This document shows positions 1-11,869 of a DNA stretch of 64,000 bases, piece after piece. A program made the position numbers and the translations under genes. Position 1 is the first letter of the stretch. Each line of letters begins with the position of its first letter. The notes beneath the pieces were generated by a model, which saw nothing but the letters and a program-made list of their open reading frames with translations, did not search any database and was not told the origin of the DNA. Origin of the DNA: Chloranthus sessilifolius (Eukaryota > Streptophyta > Magnoliopsida > Chloranthales > Chloranthaceae); contig CM037593.1 of assembly GCA_021018995.1 (NCBI GenBank), forward strand, positions 34,113,810 to 34,177,809. The letters run 5' to 3'.

Positions 1-770
1 TTGGGCTTTTTGATGCTGTTGGTGGCTTTTTCTTTCACACTGTGCCCCTCACCGACGACAGTGATGATCTTATGCCCAAATGTAAACTTGAGCTTTTGGT
101 GCAATGTGGAGGGGATCGCTCTAACTTCATGCAGCCACGGGCACCCTAACAGCAGATTGAATGAGGATTTGATGTCCATCACTTCAAATAATATGGAGAA
201 GGTCATTGGCCCAATTAACAGTGCAAGGTCAACTTCTCCCATCATCTCTCATCGTGTGTTATTGAAGCCTCTAACACTCGTTCTCATGGGCCTCAGCATG
301 CACGGATCTACCCCGATCTTGGTGGCGGTTCTCAGTGGGCATATGTTTAATGCAGACCCGTTATCGATTAAAACCAAGGGAATTTTTATATTCTCAAACT
401 CAATGATAATGTTAAGGGATTTGGAGTGACTACTCCCTTCATCTGGTAAATCGGCATCTGAAAATGAAGTGACATTTGGAGCCATCACTTGACCAATTAT
501 CTGCCCGACTTCATCCGAGCTAACCTGAAGTGATACATGCACATTCTTTAATGCCCCCATTAATGTTTGGAAATGGAGTGGGGACGTCATTAGCAGATCC
601 CATACAATAGTATGAGCAGACATTCTTCTTAACTGAGTCTCCAATATATGCTCACGGCTCATTTTTTCAAAAGGGTTCACGACACTATCCTTCTTTCCCT
701 CTGGTTGGGTCTATGTTGTTGCTGGTGCTTCTGATTACTTCAAAATCCTCTCGAATTGAGTAACAAAGTC
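1..770 (-). mobile_element. Ty3/gypsy fossil, gag-protease part
   Basis: Read on the minus strand, this is the end of gag and the retropepsin-like part of a plant Ty3/gypsy element. The protease-type stretch LIDNGSALNICP near 340-370 and the downstream phrase LLGCPWLHEVRAIPSTLHQK near 80-170 are typical of the Tat/Ogre-type branch as I remember it, so the branch is an inference. The element runs off the left edge of the window. It is partial and broken, and its right side meets the LTR-like unit that starts at 783. Confidence 0.75.
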
Positions 771-782
771 TACTACCCCTTC

Positions 783-3231
783 TGTAATATCCTAAAAAAT
801 TGAGCATTAAATAGTGACCTCGGGATCCGTGCCCAATTGGTTGTAGGTTTGACCAAGTGATGGTCAAACAATGAACTCATGGAGTGATGAACTGACGTGG
901 TGTGTATGTGACCTAAGTGTAGTAAATGGTATTAGCTTTGAGCCACATACACCTATCTCTGATGTATGCGCTTAACACCGAAACCGGAGAGAGGATATAA
1001 GGGTTTAATAACCCTAAAATCCTTTTGTTTGGGTTGTGGAAGAGAGAGTTAAGAAGAGAGAGAGAGGGAGTAAAGAGGAGTTATTGAGCCAAGAGTTAAT
1101 GCAAATCAAGGGGGGGTCAGCATTGATTGTCGGATTCGACGTGTGAAAGATCGTTGAAGCGAAAAGTTGGAACCCTAGTCATCAAACCTAACAAATCAAT
1201 CCTTTAAAGGGATTATTGAGGTGAGTTTCATTAGAATTAAATGCATAGATGTTTGATGGTTAAATTCAGTCAAGTATGGTTTAAATGGTAGATTAAAGAT
1301 TTAGAAAAGAAAGAAAATAGAAAAGGAAAGGAGTTGGAAGAACAGCCTGAAAGGGGGCTGAATCTGGCCAAATTGATTAATTAAAATCGAGATTTGATTA
1401 ATCGATTTTGGTCTAGAAGTTGAAAAGTCAGGGATACCCGATTTCGATTAATCGATTTGGAAATCAGTTAATCGATGTTGAAGGTCGATTAATCGATTTA
1501 GAAATCGACTAATCGACTGGGTACCTCCAGTGGCTGGAGAAACAAGACCTGGGGAAATCGACTAATCGATTTTGGACTTTCGACCACTCAATTTGAGAAT
1601 CAATTTTACTATTTTAGGGATTTCGATTAATCGATTTGGGATTGATTAATCAATTTTGGATCTCGATTATTCGATTTTGGGAATCGATTAATCGATTTGG
1701 GTTTCGATTAATCGATTTTGGGAATCGATTAATCGATTTTGGCAGTTTCACTTGACTTTCTAGTTTGACCTTGAGATTCATGGAGGGTCTAGGACCTTCT
1801 TTATTATATCTTTAGTGATATATTGCATGTGTTGTGATGTATCATAGGTGGTATGTGTGAAAGCAAGCACAAGGAGCCGCATGGGACCTTGAGGCTTGGA
1901 CCTTCGGAGACCTGAGGTAGGGAAACACCTTGAACATGTATTTTAATTGCAAGAGCATGTATGTAGTGAGATAGAACTCAAACTAAAAACGTTTCAACTA
2001 TATAAATCTTTGTGAAAAGGATGCGTGTGTGACACCAAGAATATGATAAAGGCATCTGTGTGGTGCGAGTAACTGAGACCAAGAAATCAAATGAGAATGA
2101 GACATCCCCAGGGGATGAGAAAGTAATAAAGGCATCAGTATAATGCGAGTAAATCAGACATCCCAGGGATATAAATATGATTGAATAACTACTGTTGAGA
2201 CCTAACTAATATAAGATAGCACTTTACACGGTGAACAACTATATGTAAAGCACATGTTATTTTTATTATTTGAGGTTTGATTAGAATACCCCACCAACGT
2301 GGCGGGATACCCACGACTGACTCGACAAGATATTCGTGACCGGTACGACGGCCAATCCGTACACCAGTGTGGAGGTCTATCCATACACAGTAAGCACATT
2401 CCAGGGATGTTGAGATGAGATTAACCCCGCCGCCTATTGAGAAAGGGGCTTGGATAGTATTCCCAGGGAATACATATAACAACTGTCTATATTGCTCGGG
2501 GATAACTTAAGTTGAAGATTTAAATTTTGCTTTAACCCTGTTCAGTGTCATTCATGATAAATTAACAGTAAAATGAAACATGCAAACTACCAGTAAACTT
2601 GAATGCAAATTACCATCTTTTAAACTGTTTTCTAGCAAATGCATAGACATATCATGCTTTGAATATCATAGAATATATGTGAGACTTGACTTATATGTTC
2701 ATTGTGTTGTTCCCTATTGAGCTAGGATGTAGCTCACCCCTTTAGACTATACGTCGCAGGTCCATTGTTAGCAGCGGCCGAGGCTTCGGGAGATGTAGAT
2801 CCGGGAGATCCAGATTACGTGCTTGGGGACGAGTTGGAGCCTCCTCCCAAGGACTTCTTCTAGGAGACTCTGCTGTGTACTTTGATAGAGAGTCAGTTTT
2901 GAGAGTAGATTGTACAGCTTGGTATGTCAAGCCTTTATTTTTTGTCAAACAATATAATTAGATAGATATAATTCTTTTGGGTGAACCATATGAGGTGATT
3001 TGTTTATCACCGATGGTTCAGATCGGTTCTCTGTTCATGCAGTGGCATGAAAGTAGAACCGTCTTTTAAATATGCTAGATGGGCATATTGATTTTCCGCC
3101 TTGTGCAGTTAATTGCTTTATCTTGTTAATTGTTGCTTGTTATACCATTGTTTCGTATAAATTTTGGGGCACGGTCTGGAGGATCATGCTAATGGCACGG
3201 GTTTCGGGGTGTCGAAATTCGGGCTGTCACA
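783..3231 (+). mobile_element. LTR-like unit, probably Ty3/gypsy (Tekay/Del type)
   Basis: The unit opens with TGTAATATCC and closes with GGGCTGTCACA, so it has TG...CA ends about 2.45 kb apart. It is followed at once by GTTGGT, which resembles the start of the usual Met-tRNA primer site. Near 2720-2765 it carries the phrase 'gagctaggatgtagctcacc' upstream of a splice-acceptor-like CAG, a feature I associate with Tekay/Del LTRs. No second LTR and no matching target duplication are seen, so it may be a solo or truncated LTR. It lies against the gypsy gag fossil. The family call is inference; an old, broken fossil. Confidence 0.5.
1377..1741. repeat. Phased palindrome array ATCGATTAATCGAT
   Basis: The motif CGATTAATCG and close variants recur within the LTR-like unit. 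From about 1622 to 1741 the copies start roughly every 20 bp (near 1624, 1643, 1664, 1684, 1704 and 1724). Each is a perfect or near-perfect palindrome separated by TTTGGG or TTTTGGGA. Earlier copies (1377-1600) are spaced irregularly. Confidence 0.85.
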
Positions 3232-3309
3232 GTTGGTCTCCCATTTCTTTCGAAAATGGATGAATTTTATTAATAAGGACTCACATCTTTTGGTTGATAC
3301 TTATGACTA

Positions 3310-5495
3310 ATTTTGCAGTTTCGAGCATTCACGTTTATATCCAATCCCCTCCTTGATACTCATGTAGAGGAGAAAGTAATTGGTGAGGGGCAAGTATATG
3401 AAGACTCAAATTCGATGAAAAATTATCCGCCATTCAGAGGTGACTATGAATTGAGTTTTGTATAATCATGTATAATATTATAGTCATATCTCTCATGTAT
3501 GAGTGACACATTATATATCTATTTTAATTAAAGAAATGAGAGTGCTCCGCCATCGAAGACATGGGTTTCCGGTTTAGTTAGTACCCAAAATTACAGTATC
3601 AGGGAACTATCAGGAGATGACGAGATTACTGAACATGCAGGCTCAGATAGCAACTCAAGTTATTCAGTTGGAGTGGGATTCCAGGGATGAATTATTGGGA
3701 ATAAATTAAAAGAAGCAGACTTCGAAATTGAAGATGATAACTTAGAAGGAGAGAGTTTCGCAAGGAAGCTGAGATTTGATAGGATTGGAAATACGTCTTT
3801 GACTATCGAAAAAAAAATTCTTCCCAAGAAGAATTTCTCACTGCCTTGAAGAATAATGCTATGTTGAGAAACTTTTAATTGAAACTAATAAAGACAACTA
3901 AGAGGATTGTTGCAACTAGATGTGCGGACAATATTTTTTCATAACGTATTCACCCGAGTAGGAGCAATGTCGGTGACGATTCTTTCATAATTAAAATAAT
4001 AAATTCTGAGCACAAACACAATCCACTTAATATAGCTATACAAAAAAAGGGAGGTCATCGACAAGCCTCAAGTGATTGGGTAGCTTCCAAAATAACGAAT
4101 ATGTTGAAGGACGCTATTGATTATGCGCCTGCCAAAATTATCTCTGAAATCTAAATAAATTGGAGGGTAATAATAAGCTATCGTAAAGCATGGAAGGAGA
4201 AAGAGATAGCATTAGCTAACATTAGGGGCGATTGGGAGTCGTCTTATGCTAATCTCCCCTCATATATTGTAGAATTGCGTAGATTCGATCTCGCCACCTT
4301 TATGAAATTATAATGTTTGTATGATGACTCATTCCTTAGATTTTTTTAGGCATTCAGTCCCTTTATCTATGGATATAGAAGAATATTGAGGCCCATAATT
4401 TTGATTGATGGAACACACTCAGAAGGTAAATTTTTCTGTCCGATGCTAATTGTGACAGCTGTTGATGGCAACAACGGTTTGGTCCCCATTGCTTTTATTA
4501 TAGTTGATGGTGAAACAAAAGATGCTTGGGAATGGTTTCTTTGATGTCTTCGAGAAGCAATCATGGATGATGATTGAGCAATTGTCAAAATTTCAGACCG
4601 TGTAGATACAATTAGATCGACAGTTCTAAAAGTATTTTCTAATGCTACTCATAGCTTTTGCTTCTTTCACGTTGCCAAGAACTTCGGGGAGTTTTAATTT
4701 AGGAATCCGGCTTTGTGGAACTTACTGTGACCTATTGCTTCGGCATATACCGTAAAAGAATATGATGAGCTAATGACGAAACTTGAGGGTGTGACCCTGC
4801 TGGTGCAAAATATTTTCGGCAGAGTGAACCATGGAGGTGGTCTAGAGCGCTCTTCCCTGGTCGTAAATACGATCTTCTTACTATAAATATGTCTGAGTGC
4901 TTGAACTAAATCCTAGTTCATGCTAGAGGTCTACCAATAATAGCCCTTATTGAAGCAATGAGGAAGAAAGTTGCCCAAAATTTTTATGACAGAGCTATAG
5001 AAGGTAAAAAAATGTCGAAGGGTTTAACCCCATACGCATCTGATATCTTTAAAGAGGCTGACGAAGCAGCTAGGTTTTGCCAAGTTCTACCATTATCACC
5101 CAACATTTATGAGGTATCAACGTCGACATTTAAGTACAATGTACATTTAGATAAGAGGTCATATTTTTGTCTTTGTTTTGACATTCTGGGCCTCCCTTGT
5201 ATCCATGCCATGGCTTTGTTGGAATAATGCAGATCCGTCGATATATTGTGAGGAATGGTATACGTCGGCACGGTATTGTGAGACATATAGTAAGGTAATC
5301 GAACCGACTCTAGATGAACCTCAATGGCACGTCAAGCATGTTAGTCCTGTTATTCACCCGCCTCACTGCAGGAACCCCCCAGGTTGACCACAAAAAAGAA
5401 GGTTAAAATCCATACTTGAAAAGAAACAGAGAATGCATTGTACAACTTGTAAGCAGGAGGGACACAATCGATCAACTTGTCAATGACCACAGTGA
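3310..5495 (+). pseudogene. MULE transposase relic (old element)
   Basis: This is a decayed Mutator-like transposase. Pieces in order are: a MuDR-type DNA-binding segment (about 3860-4150); the DDE core with LIDGTH (first Asp near 4407) and KISDRVD (second Asp near 4590); the HSFCFFHVA Cys/His segment near 4650; a SWIM-type segment FDILGLPCIHAMA near 5178-5215; and a terminal zinc knuckle CTTCKQEGHNRSTC near 5437-5478 (CX2CX4HX4C). Many stops and shifts lie between them, so it cannot make a protein. It is collinear with the better-kept transposase at 52207-54897 but clearly a different, older lineage. The left end of the element is missing where it meets the LTR-like unit. Confidence 0.9.
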
Positions 5496-6140
5496 AAAAA
5501 ATGTAAAACAAAATAATTAATTTTTCTAAGTGAGATACTTCTTGTAATAAGTAGAGTGTTCAATCTTAACAATGGTGAGGAATGTATAATATGTAGCTAT
5601 TGTACCTTGGTATTTATATGGATGATCCACTGCATTTCTTTATATCCGATGTCTAATATATGTGTCATTTGCTAGAATTTATTCAGCTTATATCAGTCTA
5701 TAATGTTTGTAATAGGTTCTCTTATATCTCCTGCAAATTACTTATTATGTCTCGCATCGATCCTTTAATGTCATATTTAGTTCTTAAATTTTACTTATGC
5801 AGGGGACAATTGAAGTTTAAAGTTTTATTTTAACTCTTAATAAGTCCTTCATTGTCTAGCAGAAGTACTTTATTGTCTTATGAGAGCTCTTACAATATTT
5901 GATGTTCTTCCTGTTCTTACTCATATGGCTGATGGTGGATCTTGTTTCAGATATCCAGGTCTCTTTAAAAGTAAATGGGAAATTGACGACGGACACAATC
6001 GTTGAACTTGACAAGCACCACACTCAAAATAATGTAGACAAAAATTATGGAAATTTCTAAGTGACAAACTTGTTGTAATAAGTATGATACTTATTGTAAT
6101 AAGTACGGTACTGAATAAGAAAAGTGGTGAGAAATATATA
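5460..6140 (+). repeat. Tandem duplication of the transposase 3' end
   Basis: The stretch from GGACACAATCG at 5460 (zinc-knuckle codons and 3' flank, including the phrase 'cttgtaataagtagagt') recurs in diverged form from 5991, an offset of about 531 bp. It is a direct repeat that copied the last codons and trailer of the transposase relic. Confidence 0.7.
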
Positions 6141-6279
6141 AAATATTATAATGAGTATATCGCTGGACAATGTATAACTTCTGTAAGTCTCGTGTTGCTC
6201 ATTGTATGACCATCGTACTTTATTATGTTATTGGATAATCCACTGTTCTTTCTCTGATGTGTAATATATATGGATCTCT

Positions 6280-7490
6280 GTATGATCTCATATCAGTAAT
6301 TTATTGTCTGATATCAGTCTTTTATTGTTTACACACTGTCACTTTATAGTTCTCCACCTTTACCCATGCAGATCACAATGTAGTTAATGTTAAATATTAG
6401 TTTAATAGCAGACATGTACTGTCTCATAACAGTACTTTATTGTCTGATATCAGTCCTTTAATATTCTCACATCAGTCTTTTATACATTCAGATTACTCAT
6501 GCAGGACAGAACATAGTTCAATACTGAAATGAGTATGATATTAGTCCTGTCCTGTCTCACCACAGGATTTTATTATTTGATAATAGACCTCTAATGTTCT
6601 CACATCAGTCCTTTAATGGTTCAGATAACTTTACTCCTGTAGGTCAGAATATTATTTCAAGTGATGTACATGTCTGATATCAGTCTTGTACTGTCTCACA
6701 TCATTATATTATTGTCTGATACCAGTCCTTTAATATTCTCACATCAATACTTTACAGATTCAGATTACTCATACAGGTCAAAATGTAGTTTACTGCTAAA
6801 AATGAGTCTGACATCAGTCCTATCTTGTTTCACATCATTACATTATTGTCTAATATCAGTCCTGTGAGAATATACTTTGAAGCTAAATATGAGTCTGATA
6901 TCAGTCCTTTACTGTCTCACAACAGTTTTATATTGTCTAATATTAGTCCTCTAATGGTCTGATATCAGAAATATTAAATGACTGATATCAGTCCTCTAAT
7001 GGTCTGATATTAGAAGCATTAAATGACTGATATCAGTCATCTAATGGTTTGATATCAGAAACATTAAATGGCTGATGTCAAACCATTAGAGGACTGATAT
7101 CAGTCACTTAGTTAATCAGATAACTTTACTTATGCCTGTGACATTCTAGCTTAAAGGTAAATATGAGTCTAATATCAGTCTTGTATGGTCTCATATGTGT
7201 ACTTTATAGAGTTCAAAATAAGTGCTTTAATGTTTCAGATAAAATTAGTCATGCCTGTGATAATATAGTTTGAAGCTAAATATGAGTCTGATATCAGTAT
7301 TTTATTAAATGTCTGATATCAGTATTTTATTAAATGTCTGATATCAGTATTTTATTAAATGTCTGATATCAGTCCTCTAATGGTCTGATAAATGTCTGAT
7401 ATTAGACCATTAGATGACTGATATCAGTCATTTACTGTCTCACATAATTACTTTATTCTCTGATTTCAGTCCTCTAATGTTCTTACATCA
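6280..7490. repeat. CTGATATCAG palindrome array 1
   Basis: Dozens of copies of GTCTGATATCAGTCCTTTAATG and variants lie here. The core CTGATATCAG is a perfect 10-bp palindrome, and linkers such as CCTTTAATG or ATTTTATTAAATG separate cores. Sparse copies begin near 5690. Blocks occur in both orientations, for example 6960-7110. The array lies between the transposase relic and ULP-a. Confidence 0.9.
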
Positions 7491-8435
7491 GTCAATTAAG
7501 CTATTATAATGTCTTATATTGATCTTATATTAGTTCTATAACATCTTTCAATCATCCTATTTCAGATATTAAAAGTTGAAAAAAAAATGGCAAAATGGCT
7601 GAAGCAAGAAAAGTGGAAATTTGATGGGGATAACCGATAAGCGATCAAAGGAGCAATGAACTATCGCAAGTTAGGCCGATGGTACGGTCATTTAAGCAGT
7701 GACAAGAAAGAGCTCCTCCTCCAATAAAGTTATTTAAAATTTTTATGGTTGATTAGCGAATTCATCACCCAATCCAGATAGCTTGTACATGCCATTATTA
7801 GAGGCTTCGATTCGGAGCACTAGACATTCTCCATTGGAGAGTATGTTGTTCCGTTAGTCCGAATAGACATGAGGAAGATTTTGGGCTTGAAAGTTAGCTC
7901 CCCTTCAATATAGGCAGAACCTTCAGTGCCAATAGATCCTGAAGGTGCAGCCACTTTTAGGGAGCGATTATTTGGGCAAATGGCAGCCGGGCAGTCAGTC
8001 ACCAGAGATCAGATCGAATCAGCCCTCGATGCACCTACCCTAGCCGATGTTGACTTCATCCGACTTGCGAACTTGTACATGTTATCCTTCCTGACATTCG
8101 CCATACGATCGATGAGGAATACATCGCTCTCGCGAATGATCTTCGCATGTTCAATGGCCACAATTGGGGGGATGTGGTTTATGCTTTACTTGATCGATTC
8201 CATATATGCAGCCATGTGTTCTCTAGGTGGTATTGTGTGCTAAGTTGCACTATTCTATTACATGTATGGGCATTCGAACACGTTCCTCAAATTTCACCGG
8301 GTAAAGTGAAGAATGCATGTAAAGAGTGGCCGCTGCTCTTGAAATATATGCCACTGAAGATTTCGTGCGCCGATGCGAACTTCTAGTTTCAAAAGTTTTA
8401 AAAGTTCAAGGTACTATTCTATCAGATATTTAATT

Positions 8436-9155
8436 TTGTGCTTATATCAGACCATTAGAGGACTGATATTAGACATTTAATAAAGTACTCATATCAGACT
8501 ATTATAGACCTAATATCAAACCATTAGAGGACTGATATCAACCATTAGATGACTGATATTAGATATTTAATAAAGTACTGATATCAAACTATTAGAGGAC
8601 TAATATCAGACATATAATAAAGTACTCATATCAGACCATTAGAGGACTGATATCAGACATTTAATAAAGTGCTCATATCAGACCATTACAGACCATTAGA
8701 GGACTGATATCAAATATTTAATAAAGTACTAATATCAGATCATTAGAGGACTGATATCAGACATATAATAAAGTGCTCATATCAGATCATTAGAGGACTA
8801 ATATTAGACTATTAGAGGACTGATATCAGACATTTAATAAAATACTGATATCAGACCATTAGAGGACTGATATCAGATAATAAAGATCTGTTGTGAGACC
8901 TGATATTAGAGATTTAATGTAGTACTGATATCTGACCATTAGAGGACTGATATCAGTCCTCTAATGGTCTGATATCAGTCATTTACTGGACTAATATAAG
9001 ATATTTAGTCTAATATACTGATAAAAGACCATTAAAGGACTGATATCAGACAATAAAGATCTGTTATGAGACCTGATATCAGAGATTTCATGTAGTACTG
9101 ATATCTAATCATTAGAGGACTGATATCAGATATTTAGTAAAGTACTGATATATAT
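8436..9155. repeat. CTGATATCAG palindrome array 2
   Basis: Units of the form GACCATTAGAGGACTGATATCA and GACATTTAATAAAGTACTGATA alternate. The palindrome CTGATATCAG is the core again, with spacings of about 22 and 25 bp. It is mostly in the opposite sense to array 1, with a switch near 8950. It lies inside ULP-a between the N-terminal domain and the acidic region, probably in an intron. Confidence 0.9.
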
Positions 9156-9589
9156 TTATCTATTACTGTACGTTATCGTTGGAGATCTTGAGCCACCTAA
9201 GGGACCTGGACTTCATAAACTGAGCAACCCAAAAAAGGAACTAAGGAAAAGAGAAATAGAAGAAGAAGGAGATGATGAGTGTATAGATGGAGAAGGCAAT
9301 GAGGAAGAGGAAGAAGATGATGACATCGATGTCAATGAGTATAGTGTACGGCCGAGATTGGCAGCTGTTGGCACTGGTTTTCGAGCTTCTGAGGGAGAAA
9401 AAAGACTTCTTGCTAGAATTGAAGTATTAGAAGTCGAGGCGAGGTCGATTCGTCCCCTTCTCGCGGTAGTTGAGAGGCAAGGTCACTCGATCAAAGTCCT
9501 TAGACAACAAAATTTGTTATTATTGGGACATGTTAAGACACTTGAGCCGGTATTAGAAATATATCAGAGCTCCGAGAATGGAGAGGACT

Positions 9590-9900
9590 GAGAGGGAGAT
9601 GAGAGTGGAGGAAGTAGAGAGTTTGAGAGAGATGGAGAGGGCCAAGAAGAGAGAGTGGGGGAGGGTAGAGAGGGAGATGGGACTGGAGGAAGTAGAGATA
9701 TTGAGAGAGATGAAGAGGGCCAAGAAGAGAGAGTGTGAGAGGGTAGAAAGGGAGATGGGACTGGAGGAAGTAGAGATAGTGAGAGAGATGAAGAGGGCCA
9801 CAAAGAGAGAGTGGGAAAGGGCATAGAGGGAGATGACACTGGAGGACATGGAGAGTTTGAGAGAGATGGAGAGGGCAAAAAAGAGAGCGGGAGAGGGAGT
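9590..9900 (+). repeat. Four 78-bp tandem repeats coding a charged helix
   Basis: Four copies of a 78-bp unit start near 9590, 9667, 9745 and 9823. Read on the plus strand each gives 26 residues such as REMGLEEVEILREMKRAKKR, dense in Glu, Arg and Lys, as expected for a coiled coil or single alpha helix. The fourth copy is preceded by a stop. They form part of ULP-a. The minus strand gives long Ser/Pro/Leu-rich frames here that are shadows. Confidence 0.85.
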
Positions 9901-11477
9901 TGAAACAAGGACAGCCGAAGTAAAAGAGAGGAGAAATGACTGCGACAATTGTTGAAGGAGAGCAGGTATTTAGTTCGAAATAAATGTAGTTACCTATGCA
10001 GTCCTCTATCTATTTTTACGCGATATTAGTCCTTTATAATTGGGGTTTGTATAAATATAGGTTGCAAGGAAAAGGGCACGACTACCTGAGGTCAGCCTTG
10101 CTTGGCAGCGTCCAGTACGGGAGAAAAAGCCTAAGAGACAGGTTGACATGACTACCTGGTCAACTGAAAAGCTAAGGACTAAGTTGAAAAAGCAAAGGGA
10201 AGTGATGGAGACAATAGGCAAAGAGTCTGTAATTACCGAGAAAGCGACGAAAAAAATATCGAAAGACTATGCCTCGTTAGATGAGGCCCATCTGGTTGCC
10301 CATATTTGGCGTAAAATCGATGATGCAAAGAAAATGGGGGTTATGACGGTGGAGGGTAGAAATCAGTTTGCCTCTTTTTTTTGGGCTTGTCGGACTCATG
10401 TGATATGTAATATAGCTTACTTAATCAAGTTGAAATTTCATTTAGCAATTGTATATTGTTGAACCACTCATAAACCCTATACTTGGTGTCATTTACAGAT
10501 TGATGGTGTCAAAGGTTGAAGAACTCCAGATAACCGTTAAGCTCATTAAGAGTCTTAGGCCAAAAATCCAGGTGGAGGAAAACATGTTAAACGCAAAGAT
10601 GATGGGCACATATCGCAAATACGGTTCGCATATCATGTACATTCTGCCAGTTGTGTTTGCGGTGAGCACTCCTCTCTCAGGCTCGTTTCCTTGGGTCCTA
10701 CAAGTTATGACTGGTAATCGTTAATTGAGTGCATCTTCATGCAGGAATTACTGAAGGAGAAGATGTTAAAGTTTGAGGAGGTACAAAATAATGACTTGGT
10801 ATACCGTGCGATCAAGGATGAGAAACAAAAAATAACTGTTTGGGAGGGCGATGAAGAGTTTGATCATTCTTGCCTTCCTTTCCTCAACAAACCCTACTTC
10901 AAATATGTGACTGCCCATTGTGCAACGGTAACTGTAATTCATTCTTTCGAAGAAACTGATTATTCACTGCTCATATAATTAGTATTCTATAATATAATTA
11001 ACCCTTCGCTAATCACGGCTTAGATATTACATCTATAGGTTTTAATCCCCTCACACAGTATTTCTGAGGCCCACTATGCGCTAGCTGGCATCGACCTCAA
11101 GGAGAAGGCAATTTTTCTACTAGACCAATGGCCAAGCCAGAATTCGGCATGTAGAAACATCACACGCATACCTTGGTAAACAAATAAGTGGGTCATTTAA
11201 TCTATTAATTTATTTCTCATCTATAGGTTATGTACTTAGTATTTATATACTCGATTTATTTTAGGCTACCCATCTCCTGCGCCTTTTATACCTGAATAGA
11301 CTGGAAAAAATATTCGAGAAAGCTCTATTCTGGCCACTATTCTTCACTAAGGGCCTCCCAAAACAGCCTCGAGGGTCGGCGTACTGTGTAATATTTGTAT
11401 TAAAATATGCCGAAAATATAATGGCCAAGAGAGAAGATAAGTTCCAAATTCGAGCGAAAGATGTAGTTGCTTTTTGA

Positions 11478-11869
11478 AAGCAATGTGTGTCAGATATTCT
11501 GATGTATCAGTCTCAATCATGTCAGTAATGTTATGCTATTTTCAACAAATTGATATGCCGAAGTTCTAAATTTGTGGTTGTCAGTGATTTGTAAAGTTGT
11601 GAATTTGTGAATGTGTGAAATTGTATGCTCTAGTTGTGAAGTTGTGAATTTGTGATATTGTCATGAGTAGTTTTGCCAGAAATAGATATGTTTATTTCAT
11701 TAATGTAGGTATTTGTGAATAGATATTAAATGTCTTAGATATTTCACTGCCTACATATTGCAGGTACTTATGATATTGATGTTACAGATATTTAATCGAA
11801 TTGATATATCAGTTCAGTTGGCTCATTGTTAATTATCGAATTTGATCGTGTAGGTAAGTCTCATGTTAG
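11478..11869. other. Gap without recognisable gene
   Basis: AT-rich sequence after ULP-a. It contains short repeats of TTGTGAATTTGTGA near 11580-11660. I see no coding signal and no clear element end. Confidence 0.5.

Larger units (their letters stand above)
7587..11477 (+). pseudogene. ULP-a: Ulp1-like (C48) protease gene of a MULE
   Basis: Scattered plus-strand coding pieces together resemble the Ulp1-like genes carried by some plant MULEs. From ATG at 7587 they are: an N-terminal domain (about 7800-8390, ending in LHVWAFEHVPQISPGKVK, matching LQIWAFEH of the minus-strand gene at 58,200); an acidic stretch and coiled coil (9190-9590); 26-residue charged repeats (9590-9900); more helical segments (10148-10980); the His/Asp part AHYALAGIDLKEKAIFLLDQ near 11068-11127; and the Cys part KQPRGSAYCVIFVLKYAENI near 11356-11415, ending at a TGA at 11475-11477. 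The usual Asp-Cys-Gly reads Tyr-Cys-Val here, so the active site is altered. Stops and shifts are frequent. A palindrome array (8436-9155) sits where an intron would be. Confidence 0.75.

Noticed and set aside
1-429. Plus-strand 142-residue frame
   Set aside because: It is antisense to the gypsy gag-protease text on the minus strand.
5690-9155. CRISPR-like array
   Set aside because: Repeats are palindromic with short, related spacers in a plant genome; this is a transposon-linked array, not CRISPR.
9553-9948. Long minus-strand Ser/Pro/Leu-rich frames
   Set aside because: They are the reverse of the 78-bp GA-rich repeats of ULP-a; low complexity, with no independent coding sign.
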